From positions 1 to 64,000 of the forward strand of contig JBFMBX010000005.1 of assembly GCA_040754815.1 (NCBI GenBank): DNA of 64,000 nucleotides, given 5' to 3'. The number at the start of each line of letters is the position of its first letter. Positions within the stretch are counted from its first letter, which is position 1. A program made the position numbers and the translations under genes. Below the pieces are notes generated by a model, which saw only the letters and a program-made list of their open reading frames with translations, was not told where the DNA came from and did not search any database. The DNA comes from Bellilinea sp040754815. GTDB lineage: Bacteria; Chloroflexota; Anaerolineae; Anaerolineales; Anaerolineaceae. Shown one piece after another: positions 1 to 7,922 of this stretch.

Positions 1-139
1 CGGGGGTGGGGGTGGGCGGTGCGGGCGTTGAGGTGGCCGCGGGTGTGGAGGTGGCGGCAGGGGTGTTGACCGGCCCGCCGCTGCAGGCGGCCAGCAGCGC
101 GGCAAGCAGAATGAACAAGAGGGGTTTGATCAGGCGCAT
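1..139 (-). CDS. Partial lipoprotein, N-terminus only
   Basis: The minus strand opens with MRLIKPLLFILLAALLAAC, a basic n-region, a hydrophobic core and a lipobox LLAAC, followed by SGGPVN and a Thr/Pro/Ala-rich linker with TSTPA and PTPTP repeats. This is a lipoprotein signal peptide followed by a flexible spacer. The functional domain lies beyond the window edge, so the role is unknown. The ATG at 139 has GGAG nine bases upstream on the minus strand, and a -10-like TATAAT sits at 178-173. The same architecture, lipobox plus Thr-Pro linker, recurs in the lipoprotein at 2394. Confidence 0.8.
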   Translation of the reverse strand, partial: MRLIKPLLFILLAALLAACSGGPVNTPAATSTPAATSTPAPPTPTP

Positions 140-436
140 GGTGAGATTCTCCGTGGTTGTAAAAACAATAGGATTATACCGGATTACGCGCCGTTTTTAT
201 GCCGTGCCGCGGCGGCGGGCAGATTGTGTGGATTAATCCGGGCGTCAGCCTGATCGGGCTGGGGATGATGGCAGCACCGGTGTGATTGCACAGGCAAAAG
301 TGTAAAGATTTCGAAAGTTTGACACAGAGTTTTACTTCCCGTTCGAAACCTATTAATCCCCTTTATCGTAGATGAATTTTGGTTATGGCACCTTCACAAG
401 GCGCGTAAATTCAACAATTAAGAAAGGATATTCACA
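140..436. other. Intergenic region between divergent genes
   Basis: No gene is seen in these 297 bases. The right half is AT-rich and holds a TTGACA at 319-324 inside a pair of TTCGAA-centred motifs (about 310-318 and 342-347), but no good -10 box at the right distance. It presumably carries promoters for the flanking divergent genes. Confidence 0.4.
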
Positions 437-1279
437 ATGAAATCCACAACAACACGAAAGATTATCGTTTTTCTGTTCCTTACCTTTGCCCTGAGCGCAT
501 TTTTTTATGCCAAAATAGTTTCTACCAGTTCGATTAGCAACTACACCTTTGGTCTGATGTGGTGCCCCGGCATTGCCGGTATACTCACCCAATTGATATT
601 TGAAAGAAAATTAGGCGGGTTAGGGTGGAAGTTAAAGCCGTTTCGCTATCTGCTGCTGGCCTATTTCTTACCTCTTATCTATGGATTGGTTGTATACGGT
701 TTGGTCTGGTTGAGCGGAGCTGCACCCCTGAATATAGAACAACTGGCGATGCAGGTATCTCAACAGACAGGAGAAAACATCAGCCCCCTGAATTCTGTGG
801 TCAGCTACGTTTTTAATATGGCAACTCTTGGGATGATTTTCTCGATTATAACGGCCTTGGGTGAAGAAATCGGCTGGCGTGGTTTGTTCGTACCTGAATT
901 AGCCAGAGCGGGTTCTTTCACCTCTGCATCGGTCATCAGCGGAATTATCTGGGCTGTGTGGCATTTCCCTCTTATTCTCTTTGCTGACTATCATACCCCC
1001 GGCGCACCTGTGTGGTTTGGACTGGTCTGTTTTACCTTGATGGTGTTGGGAATCAGTTTTACGATGGCGTGGATGAGATTGAAATCGGGCAGTCTTTGGC
1101 CAGCCGTTTTCCTCCATGCCAGTCATAATATCTTTATCCAGGGGGTGTTCACCCCTCTGACGGGCCAATCTTCACTATCACCCTTTTTAATTGATGAATT
1201 TGGACTTGGTTTGGCTTTAATTGGCATTCTGTTGATCTGGACTTTCTGGCGTAAACGTGCGGAAGTTGCTACGGTTTGA
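437..1279 (+). CDS. CPBP-family intramembrane metalloprotease
   Basis: This 280-residue protein has about eight hydrophobic segments and the CPBP (CAAX protease and bacteriocin-processing) signature EEIGWRG in the middle. A downstream HFPLILF stretch and a late His in ASHNIF supply the other usual polar residues of the family. Such proteins are membrane metalloproteases; in bacteria most have unknown substrates and some give immunity to self-made bacteriocins. The ATG at 437 follows AAGAAAGGA by eight bases. The gene is visibly more AT-rich than its neighbours, which may mean recent acquisition. No bacteriocin gene is seen next to it. It converges on the GNAT gene at 1312. Confidence 0.88.
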   Translation: MKSTTTRKIIVFLFLTFALSAFFYAKIVSTSSISNYTFGLMWCPGIAGILTQLIFERKLGGLGWKLKPFRYLLLAYFLPLIYGLVVYGLVWLSGAAPLNIEQLAMQVSQQTGENISPLNSVVSYVFNMATLGMIFSIITALGEEIGWRGLFVPELARAGSFTSASVISGIIWAVWHFPLILFADYHTPGAPVWFGLVCFTLMVLGISFTMAWMRLKSGSLWPAVFLHASHNIFIQGVFTPLTGQSSLSPFLIDEFGLGLALIGILLIWTFWRKRAEVATV

Positions 1280-1311
1280 GGAGACGTAGCTGCATTTCAT
1301 TATTTCGCCCC

Positions 1312-1752
1312 TTAAGTCAAAAGCAAAACTCGGATATCCATTCGATGGCGGGTCAACCGGCTCAGCCAGCGGCTGAGTTGGGTAACCCGCCGGAAGTAGG
1401 GCGGCAGGCCGGCGGGGTGAGCGGCCACGGCAAAGCCAAAGCGGGCGTAAAAACCGGTCAGTTCGGCGCGGCAGGTCAGATAGAGCGGCGGGGGGTGTTC
1501 GGCCAGCAGTTGACGGATGATGGCGCCGGCCACCCCGCGCCCGCGCCACTCCCTCACCACGGCAATGGAGGCCAGTTCACGCGAGCCGTCGCGGTGGGGC
1601 TTGACCTGCCCGCAGCCGATTATGCGCCCTTCTTCATCCACCGCCAGCCAGAAGCGCCGCCAGTCCAGCCCCAACGGGTTGAGCCGCTCGGCATGGATCA
1701 GGCGGCGGATTTGGCGGGCATCGGCGGGTTCGGCGCGGCGTAAACGGTACAT
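1312..1752 (-). CDS. GNAT-family N-acetyltransferase
   Basis: A 146-residue single-domain protein. The acetyl-CoA-binding motif A of the GNAT fold is seen as ASIAVVREWRGRGVAGAIIR, with the R/Q-x-x-G-x-G/A loop as RGRGVAG. The N-terminus (YRLRRAEPADARQIRRL) is a typical first strand and helix. Near the C-terminus, LTGFYARFGFA matches the usual Y-x-K/R-x-GF motif. The substrate cannot be predicted. It is transcribed away from the second acetyltransferase at 1889, and the two are not close copies. The ribosome binding site is weak. Confidence 0.85.
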   Translation of the reverse strand: MYRLRRAEPADARQIRRLIHAERLNPLGLDWRRFWLAVDEEGRIIGCGQVKPHRDGSRELASIAVVREWRGRGVAGAIIRQLLAEHPPPLYLTCRAELTGFYARFGFAVAAHPAGLPPYFRRVTQLSRWLSRLTRHRMDIRVLLLT

Positions 1753-1772
1753 AGGGGTTCAAGATTCCCGAA

Positions 1773-1801
1773 TTGAAAAGCGTCCTGCAGAATTATATAA
1801 T
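1773..1801 (+). promoter_or_regulatory. Promoter for the acetyltransferase at 1889
   Basis: TTGAAA (1773-1778), a 17-base spacer and TATAAT (1796-1801) form a near-consensus sigma70-type promoter. The transcript would have a leader of about 80 bases before the ATG at 1889. Confidence 0.7.
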
Positions 1802-1888
1802 AAGTGTGGGTGCGGTTGTTTGAGCCGCCTGCCTGCCGTTGGGGGCGCGGCGGGGTTGTCCATCGTTTTCGGAAAGGAGGGGAGAGCG

Positions 1889-2368
1889 ATGGACGTTGAA
1901 TTGACCTGTGTGCCTGCCAGAGACGAGCAGATTGACGAGTTTCTGGAATTGCTGCGGCTGGATGCCGAACATTACCTGATTCCCACCATGGAAGCAATGG
2001 GCTGGTCATGGGCCGAATTTGCCCAACGCGTGCGCGGGGTGGGACGGGTGTTCTGTGTCTATCAGGGCGAGCATAAGGTCGGCTGTTACTGGATTGAGGA
2101 ACGCGGGCGGATTTTGCACCTGCACGGCATTGTGGTGGCGCGCGCCTTTCAAGGGCGGGGCATCGGCTCGCGCATCATCCGCCGGCTGGCCGAAGAATAC
2201 CGCGGGCGCATGGATGCCATCGAACTGGGCGTGCATCAGTCCAATGAGCGCGCCAGAGCCCTGTACGAACGGCTGGGGTTTGCCGAAGTCCGCTTTTTAC
2301 CCGAGGTGGGTTTTTCCATCATGCAATTGCCGCTGCAGGCAGAACAGCGGACAGAAAATTCCCCCTGA
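1889..2368 (+). CDS. GNAT-family N-acetyltransferase
   Basis: A 159-residue acetyltransferase. Motif A is clear as LHGIVVARAFQGRGIGSRII (QGRGIG loop), and the C-terminal motif is SNERARALYERLGF, which is very typical of the family. The ATG at 1889 is chosen because AAAGGAGGGGAG precedes it closely; the open frame extends upstream without a ribosome binding site. A promoter at 1773-1801 serves it. The next gene, a lipoprotein, follows after 25 bases and may be cotranscribed. The acyl acceptor is unknown. Confidence 0.87.
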   Translation: MDVELTCVPARDEQIDEFLELLRLDAEHYLIPTMEAMGWSWAEFAQRVRGVGRVFCVYQGEHKVGCYWIEERGRILHLHGIVVARAFQGRGIGSRIIRRLAEEYRGRMDAIELGVHQSNERARALYERLGFAEVRFLPEVGFSIMQLPLQAEQRTENSP

Positions 2369-2393
2369 AACTTCCATTGGGGAGGAAATTGTG

Positions 2394-3056
2394 ATGAATA
2401 AGAAAGTTTCTTTTCAAGGATGGGTTTTGCTGGCTGCGCTGTTTGTTTTGACCGGCTGCGGCGGGGAAGCCGCATTGACCACCCCCACGCCCACCCCCAC
2501 GCTTACCCCCGCCCTGCTGTGGACCTCCACGCCGAGCCCCACGCCGGGGGCGGCGGTCATCCCGGCGGCCACCGCCGCCGGGCAGGCTTCTCCCGCCCCT
2601 ATGTGCACCGAACTGGAACTGGAGCTGGATTACCGGCAGGTTCAGCAGGCGGAGGGCTTTTTTGCCGAAATGACCGCTCAGGGGCGCATTCCGCTCAGCG
2701 TCAACCCCCACCAGACGCCGCCGCGTGTGGAGGGTAAAGGAGAGGCCGTTGTGGGCGGCGGCGGGCAGGCCGGCGATTGTGCATTCACATACTCCGGCTC
2801 GCTGGAATATGACCTGCACGGCGAGTTGCTGCTCGACCGCCGGCCGCCGGTCATCGCGCTGAGTGGGCGGCGCGGCGCGCGCAATCTATCCGCTGCCGGG
2901 GAGGGATGTTATGGCGGGCTGCTTGCGCCCGTCTTTACGGAGGATGTGCCCCTCTTCGAAATCGAGTACCGCGAGGGGGCCGTGTTGAAGTACTCGTTTG
3001 AAGTACCCACCTTTCACGGCCAAGCGGTCTGGACGCTGCACTTTCGCTGTCCCTGA
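2394..3056 (+). CDS. Secreted lipoprotein of unknown function
   Basis: A 220-residue protein. The first 24 residues are a lipoprotein signal with lipobox VLTGC, so it should be lipid-anchored outside the cell. A linker of TPTPTP and PSPTP repeats follows to about residue 50. The remaining about 165 residues have mixed beta-strand character and two or three Cys. I do not recognise a family. GGGGAGGAAATTGTG precedes the ATG at 2394. It is probably transcribed with the preceding acetyltransferase gene. Confidence 0.78.
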   Translation: MNKKVSFQGWVLLAALFVLTGCGGEAALTTPTPTPTLTPALLWTSTPSPTPGAAVIPAATAAGQASPAPMCTELELELDYRQVQQAEGFFAEMTAQGRIPLSVNPHQTPPRVEGKGEAVVGGGGQAGDCAFTYSGSLEYDLHGELLLDRRPPVIALSGRRGARNLSAAGEGCYGGLLAPVFTEDVPLFEIEYREGAVLKYSFEVPTFHGQAVWTLHFRCP

Positions 3057-3155
3057 GGATTGATTTTTCAGCGGATGTGGCAAATTCACAGGCGGGGGGC
3101 TTTCCCTGCGCGGCGGGATGACCCGCGGCCTTGTACAATCCCTCAAACGGGTGAC

Positions 3156-3183
3156 TCGACAAGCCCTTAAACTCTGGTAGAAT
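3156..3183 (+). promoter_or_regulatory. Candidate clpC promoter
   Basis: TCGACA (3156-3161), a 16-base spacer and TAGAAT (3178-3183) resemble a sigma70-type promoter. The resulting 5' leader would be about 113 bases and would include the palindrome at 3257-3276. Confidence 0.5.
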
Positions 3184-3256
3184 CAAGAAAAAAGAAAACC
3201 AATTCAACATTGCACATCACAACATGTTTCGGGGAATTTACCCCATCGTTATCGGT

Positions 3257-3276
3257 CCATTCAATCGAGTGAATGG
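3257..3276. promoter_or_regulatory. 20-bp near-palindrome in the clpC leader
   Basis: CCATTCA and TGAATGG flank ATCGAG, with TCGA at the centre, giving a 20-bp palindrome with a single mismatched pair. It ends 11 bases before the Shine-Dalgarno sequence of clpC. It could be a repressor operator or a small hairpin that affects translation. It does not match the known CIRCE or CtsR operators. Confidence 0.45.
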
Positions 3277-3302
3277 TTTGACAGGTTAAGGAGGATTACA
3301 CC

Positions 3303-5816
3303 TTGTCCAGCATGGAACGTTTTACCCAACGAGCACGGCGCGTGCTGAGTCTGGCGCATCAGGAAGCCGAACGGATGCGTCAGCCGCAGATCAGCACCGA
3401 GCATTTGCTGTTGGGCCTCATTCAAGAAGAAGGCGGGATTGCCGGCCGTGTGCTGCGCGACCTTGGACTGGAACCCGAACGGGTGCAGGAAATGGTCGAA
3501 CGGTTGAGCGGCATCGGGCAATATCGCGGTGGAAAAATTGACCTTTCAGCGGGAGTCCAGCAGGTGCTGGAATTTGCCATTGACGAAGCCCGCCGGATGG
3601 GACATCACTATATCGGCACCGAACATTTACTGTTAGGGTTGATTCGCTCGACCGAGGGCAGGGCCATGGATGTCCTGCGTAAACTGGGCATCACCCCCGA
3701 ACAAATCCGCCGCCAGACCCGCCGTGTGCTGCAGGAAAGCAGCGGAAGCCCGCAATCGGGCGCTTCGCGCACCGGACAGGCAGCGCAGGGCCAACAGCGA
3801 CAGGAACAGAAAAGCCAGAAAACCACCCTGGTGGACCAGCTGGCAACCGACCTCACTGCACTGGCAGAAGAAGGCAAACTCGACCCGGTCATCGGGCGTC
3901 AAATGGAAATCGAACGCGTCATCCAGATTCTGGCGCGGCGCACCAAAAACAACCCGGCGCTGATCGGCGAACCCGGCGTCGGCAAGACGGCCATCGTCGA
4001 GGGGCTGGCCCAGCGCATCGTGGAAGGCGATGTGCCCGCACCGCTGCTCGGCAAGCGCGTTTTACAGCTGGATGTCGGTTCGCTGGTCGCCGGCACCATG
4101 TACCGCGGGCAGTTCGAGGAGCGCCTCAAACGCGTGATTGACGAATTGAAGGCCTCCGGCGCCATCCTGTTCATTGACGAAGTCCACATGCTGGTGGGGG
4201 CCGGTTCGGCCGGTTCCTCGGTGGATGCCGCCAACATTCTCAAACCGGCGCTTTCGCGCGGTGAATTGCAGGTCATCGGGGCAACCACGCTGGATGAATA
4301 CCGTAAGCACATCGAAAGCGATGCCGCGCTGGAACGCCGCTTCCAGCCGATCATGGTCAACGAGCCGACGGTGGAAGAGACCATTCAGATTCTGCACGGC
4401 ATCCGCAGCGCTTACGAGGAACACCACCGCCTGCAAATTTCGGATGAAGCCATCGAAGCCGCCGCCCGCCTTTCGGCGCGCTATGTCACCGACCGCTTTC
4501 TGCCCGATAAAGCCATTGACCTGATTGACGAATCTTCATCGCGCGTGCGCATGTACAAGAGCAAAGCCGCCACCACCGCCAAGGAGATTATGGCCAAACT
4601 GCGCGAGGTGCGCGAAAACCACAATCTTGCGCTGGAAGACGGCCGTTACGACGACGCGCAGGAACTGCAGGAACTGGAAGCCCGGCTGGAAAGCGAACTG
4701 GAAAACCTGCGCTCCGGCTGGGACCGCAGCAACAGCCCGGTGGTCACCGCCGATGACATTGCCGAAGTGGTTTCGATGTGGACGGGCGTGCCGGTGATGC
4801 AGATGGCGCAGGCCGAATCGGAACGCCTGCTGCACATGGAAGATGAACTGCGCAAATACATCATCGGGCAGGAAGAAGCCATTCAGACCATTTCCAAGGC
4901 CGTGCGGCGCGCCCGCTCCGGCCTGAAAGACCCGCGCCGCCCGATTGGTTCGTTCGTCTTTCTCGGTCCAACCGGCGTGGGCAAGACCGAACTGACCAAA
5001 GCACTGGCGCGCTTCCTGTTCGGCAGTGAAGATGCCCTCATCCAGCTGGATATGTCCGAATTCATGGAACGCCACACCGTCAGCCGGCTGGTGGGCGCAC
5101 CGCCCGGTTACGTGGGCTACGAAGAAGCCGGCCAGTTGACCGAGGCCATCCGCCGCCGCCCGTACTCGATTGTGGTGTTCGACGAGATCGAAAAAGCCCA
5201 CCCCGAGGCGCACAACATGCTGCTGCAAATCATGGAAGAGGGTCACCTCAGCGATGCGCGCGGCCACAAAGTGGACTTCCGCAACACCATCATCGTGATG
5301 ACTTCGAACATCGGTGCGGATGTGATCAAACGGCAGAGTAGTCTGGGTTTTCCGCTGCAGCGCAATGAAGCGGAAGAGGAACAGCAATCCTACGAGGAAA
5401 TGCGCAAAAAACTAACCGATTCGCTCAAGCGCGTCTTCCGCCCCGAATTCATCAACCGGCTCGATTCGGTCATCGTCTTCCGCGCCCTCAACCGCGAGGA
5501 TATTCAAAAGATCGTCTCGCTGGAATTGAACAAAGTGGCCGAGCGGCTGGTGGAAAACAACATCCGCCTGCGCGCCACCGATGCCGCCATTCAACTGCTG
5601 GCAGAACTGGGCTACGACCCGGATATGGGCGCCCGCCCGTTGCGGCGCGTGATCCAGAACAAAATCGAAGACCGGCTTTCGGATGCCCTGCTGGCCGGTG
5701 AATTTGGCGAAGGCGATACCATCGTCGTGGATGTCAACGAGGATCAGGATATCACCCTGCGCAAGGAGAGCAGTGCCTCCGGCGAACCGGAAAAAACGCT
5801 GGAAGCCAGCGCATAA
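3303..5816 (+). CDS. clpC: ClpC-type AAA+ unfoldase
   Basis: An 837-residue Hsp100 ATPase that unfolds proteins for ClpP. It has a double N-terminal Clp repeat (about residues 1-140), AAA+ domain 1 with Walker A GEPGVGKT (about 221-228), a short UVR-type coiled coil (about 425-460) and AAA+ domain 2 with Walker A GPTGVGKT (about 555-562). The short middle region and UVR motif point to ClpC, not ClpB. The start is taken as TTG at 3303: AAGGAGG (3288-3294) lies exactly eight bases before it, whereas the ATG at 3312 is 17 bases away. No ctsR or mcsAB genes are next to it, unlike in Firmicutes. It appears monocistronic, with a terminator at 5838. Confidence 0.95.
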   Translation: MSSMERFTQRARRVLSLAHQEAERMRQPQISTEHLLLGLIQEEGGIAGRVLRDLGLEPERVQEMVERLSGIGQYRGGKIDLSAGVQQVLEFAIDEARRMGHHYIGTEHLLLGLIRSTEGRAMDVLRKLGITPEQIRRQTRRVLQESSGSPQSGASRTGQAAQGQQRQEQKSQKTTLVDQLATDLTALAEEGKLDPVIGRQMEIERVIQILARRTKNNPALIGEPGVGKTAIVEGLAQRIVEGDVPAPLLGKRVLQLDVGSLVAGTMYRGQFEERLKRVIDELKASGAILFIDEVHMLVGAGSAGSSVDAANILKPALSRGELQVIGATTLDEYRKHIESDAALERRFQPIMVNEPTVEETIQILHGIRSAYEEHHRLQISDEAIEAAARLSARYVTDRFLPDKAIDLIDESSSRVRMYKSKAATTAKEIMAKLREVRENHNLALEDGRYDDAQELQELEARLESELENLRSGWDRSNSPVVTADDIAEVVSMWTGVPVMQMAQAESERLLHMEDELRKYIIGQEEAIQTISKAVRRARSGLKDPRRPIGSFVFLGPTGVGKTELTKALARFLFGSEDALIQLDMSEFMERHTVSRLVGAPPGYVGYEEAGQLTEAIRRRPYSIVVFDEIEKAHPEAHNMLLQIMEEGHLSDARGHKVDFRNTIIVMTSNIGADVIKRQSSLGFPLQRNEAEEEQQSYEEMRKKLTDSLKRVFRPEFINRLDSVIVFRALNREDIQKIVSLELNKVAERLVENNIRLRATDAAIQLLAELGYDPDMGARPLRRVIQNKIEDRLSDALLAGEFGEGDTIVVDVNEDQDITLRKESSASGEPEKTLEASA

Positions 5817-5837
5817 GCCAAAATCCACAGTCGTTTT

Positions 5838-5879
5838 CTCCCCCCGCACCTGCTACGCTGCGGGGGGAGTTTGTTTTCC
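5838..5879 (+). terminator. Intrinsic terminator of clpC
   Basis: An 11-bp perfect stem, CTCCCCCCGCA (5838-5848) with TGCGGGGGGAG (5859-5869), and a 10-base loop are followed by TTTGTTTT. Confidence 0.85.
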
Positions 5880-5920
5880 GCCGGCGGCGGCACTTTTCAA
5901 AACTATAAAGTCCGCTTTGC

Positions 5921-5949
5921 TTGACACTGCTTAAGCCCTATGCTAAAGT
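5921..5949 (+). promoter_or_regulatory. Promoter of the roadblock/V4R/response-regulator genes
   Basis: TTGACA (5921-5926), a 17-base spacer and TAAAGT (5944-5949) preceded by TG in extended -10 position. It lies 60 bases upstream of the GTG at 6011. Confidence 0.65.
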
Positions 5950-6010
5950 AATTAAGTAACCTGTCCGGCTGTTTTTGAGCGGGGCAGGATCCGTCCTCAG
6001 GAGTATCACC

Positions 6011-6382
6011 GTGACACGATCGCGCACTCAACAAATGGTTGACCGCCTGCGCGAATTGCAGGCATCTTCCCCGGATATCGAAGCCTCGGCGGTGGTCAGC
6101 ATTGACGGGCTTTCCATTGCTTCGGCCCTGCCGCAGGGCGTTGAAGAAGACCGCGTTTCGGCCATGTCGGCGGCCATGCTGGCGCTGGGCGAGCGCATCG
6201 CCAGCGAACTGGGGCGCGGTGAAATCGAACAGGTTTACATCCGCGGCGAAAAGGGCTATGTCGTCCTCATGTCGGTGGGGGAAGAAGCCGTGCTGACCAC
6301 GCTGGCGCGCGAGCAGGCCAAACTGGGCCTCATTTTGCTGGATATGCGCCGCGCCGCCGAAGACCTTGCCAAACTTATCTAA
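6011..6382 (+). CDS. Roadblock/LC7-domain protein
   Basis: A 123-residue single-domain protein with the pattern of prokaryotic roadblock/LC7 proteins: a long first helix (RTQQMVDRLRELQASSPDIE), a strand pair with GLSIAS, a second helix (MSAAMLALGERIASELGRG) and strands VYIRGEKGYVVLMSV and AVLTTLA. In the MglB family these proteins act on small Ras-like GTPases or as scaffolds. No GTPase gene is adjacent. The GTG at 6011 is favoured because AGGAG (5999-6003) is seven bases upstream; an upstream TTG at 5975 lacks a binding site. The V4R-domain gene follows after 15 bases. Confidence 0.82.
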   Translation: MTRSRTQQMVDRLRELQASSPDIEASAVVSIDGLSIASALPQGVEEDRVSAMSAAMLALGERIASELGRGEIEQVYIRGEKGYVVLMSVGEEAVLTTLAREQAKLGLILLDMRRAAEDLAKLI

Positions 6383-6397
6383 AGGCGCCGAACCACC

Positions 6398-7030
6398 ATG
6401 CAACCCATTCCCAAAAGCGGCCTCTACTACCCCAATAAAATTGCCCGAATTGCCATCCTTGCCTACGAAGAGGTGATGGGCAAGAACGGCCTGAACGCCA
6501 TCCTCAATCTGGCCGGCCTGCCGCACCTGATCAACAACTACCCGCCCGATAATCTGGAGCGCCAGTTCGATTTTGCCGATTTCTCCGCCATTCAGGGCGC
6601 GCTGGAAGAGATGTACGGCCCGCGCGGCGGGCGCGGTTTGGCCCTGCGCGCCGGACGGGCAACCTTCGATGCCGCCCTGCGCAACTTCGGCGCGCTGGCC
6701 GGCGTTGGCGATCTGGCCTTCAAGGTGCTGCCCCTGCACGCCAAACTGCGCATCGGACTGCCGGCCATGGCGCGCATCTTCACCCAGACCAGCGATCAGC
6801 TCAGCACGGTGGAAGAAAAGGACGATCACTTCGTCTATATCATCCACCGCTGCCCGGTCTGCTGGGGCAGGCAAACCGATAAGCCGGCCTGCTTCATCGC
6901 CACCGGCCTGCTGCAGGAAGGCCTCAAATGGGTCTCCGGCGGGCATGAATTCCGCGTCAACCAGACCACCGCCCGCTCGGTGGGCGATGAAACCTGCAAT
7001 TTCGTGATCATGAAAGAACCGATTACCTGA
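6398..7030 (+). CDS. V4R-domain (4-vinyl-reductase-like) sensor protein
   Basis: A 210-residue protein. The C-terminal half shows the V4R pattern: CPVCWGR, then a Cys in KPACFIATGLLQEGLKWVSG, then a strand and SVGDETCNFVI, the family's usual ending. V4R domains bind small hydrophobic or metal ligands and often serve as sensory modules. The N-terminal half (GLNAILNLAGL and FSAIQGALEEMYG) matches the helical part seen in heme-NO-binding/V4R relatives. It sits between a roadblock protein and a response regulator, so a sensing role is likely. The three or four Cys could bind metal; that is inference. Confidence 0.72.
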   Translation: MQPIPKSGLYYPNKIARIAILAYEEVMGKNGLNAILNLAGLPHLINNYPPDNLERQFDFADFSAIQGALEEMYGPRGGRGLALRAGRATFDAALRNFGALAGVGDLAFKVLPLHAKLRIGLPAMARIFTQTSDQLSTVEEKDDHFVYIIHRCPVCWGRQTDKPACFIATGLLQEGLKWVSGGHEFRVNQTTARSVGDETCNFVIMKEPIT

Positions 7031-7052
7031 ACCTGCGGACTTTACCGACCCT

Positions 7053-7922
7053 GTGGAAGAAGAAAAGGCAACCCTTCTGATTGTCGAAGATGATGTGGAT
7101 GTGGCGGAAATGCTCAGCGCCTATCTGCAGTCACAGGGTTATGAGGTTCATACCGTCCAGTGGGGAGAAGACGGCCTGCGCGCCGCCCAATCCACCCTGC
7201 CCGACCTGATCATCCTCGATATCCGCCTGCCGGATGTGGATGGTTTTGAGGTGGCCCGCCGACTGCGCGAACACCGCAAAACCCAGCACATTCCCATTCT
7301 CTTCCTCACCGAACGGCGCGAACGCAGCGACCGCCTGCGCGGTTTGCAGTTGAGCGCGGAAGATTACATCACCAAGCCGTTCGATATTCAGGAACTGCGC
7401 CTGCGGGTGCGCAACACCCTGCGCCGCGCCCGTCAATCCAGCCTGACCAATGCCGTCACCGGCCTGCCGGAAGGCGCGCTGGTGGATGAGCAGTTGAGCC
7501 GCTGGCTGAACGACCCCACCGCCGCGCTGTTTTGTGTTTCAATCCTCAATCTGGAACACTTCCGCGAGGTGTACGGCTTTGTCGCCTCCGATGACCTGCT
7601 GCGCGCCGCCGGTTTGATGCTGCACGACCTGCTGGGCGAGAGCAGCCGGAGCGAATTTTTCCTCGGCCACCTCACCCCCACCGATTTTGTGATCCTCGCC
7701 CGGCTGGAAAGCCGTTCCGCCTTTGCGGAACGGGCGCGCAAGCGGCTGGAACAATCCTTCGATTACTTCTACCGCGATCAGGACCGCCAGCGCGGCGTCT
7801 TTCGCGAACGGGGCTTGCAGGTGCGGGTTTTGGAACTGCGCCCCCAGCCCGGTCAGCCAGTGCGCACCGTGGAACAGGTGCGCGCTGCCCTGCGGCAGTT
7901 GATTCAGGCAGGTTCGGCATGA
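7053..7922 (+). CDS. Response regulator with degenerate GGDEF-like domain
   Basis: A 289-residue protein. Residues 1-125 are a receiver domain with the acidic pair in VEDD, the phosphoacceptor Asp in LIILDIRLPDVDG, and the conserved Lys in ITKPFD. Residues 130-285 align in layout with a GGDEF domain (NAVTGLPEG for the usual D-x-LTGL-x-NR), but the catalytic GGDEF loop is replaced by HLTPTDF, so cyclase activity is unlikely. The start is GTG at 7053, with no strong ribosome binding site. It overlaps the next gene by four bases (ATGA), so the two are translationally coupled. No histidine kinase gene is nearby. Confidence 0.85.
   Translation: MEEEKATLLIVEDDVDVAEMLSAYLQSQGYEVHTVQWGEDGLRAAQSTLPDLIILDIRLPDVDGFEVARRLREHRKTQHIPILFLTERRERSDRLRGLQLSAEDYITKPFDIQELRLRVRNTLRRARQSSLTNAVTGLPEGALVDEQLSRWLNDPTAALFCVSILNLEHFREVYGFVASDDLLRAAGLMLHDLLGESSRSEFFLGHLTPTDFVILARLESRSAFAERARKRLEQSFDYFYRDQDRQRGVFRERGLQVRVLELRPQPGQPVRTVEQVRAALRQLIQAGSA

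Noticed and set aside
3257..3276. CIRCE or CtsR operator before clpC
   Set aside because: The palindrome differs from CIRCE (TTAGCACTC-N9-GAGTGCTAA) and from the CtsR tandem heptads.
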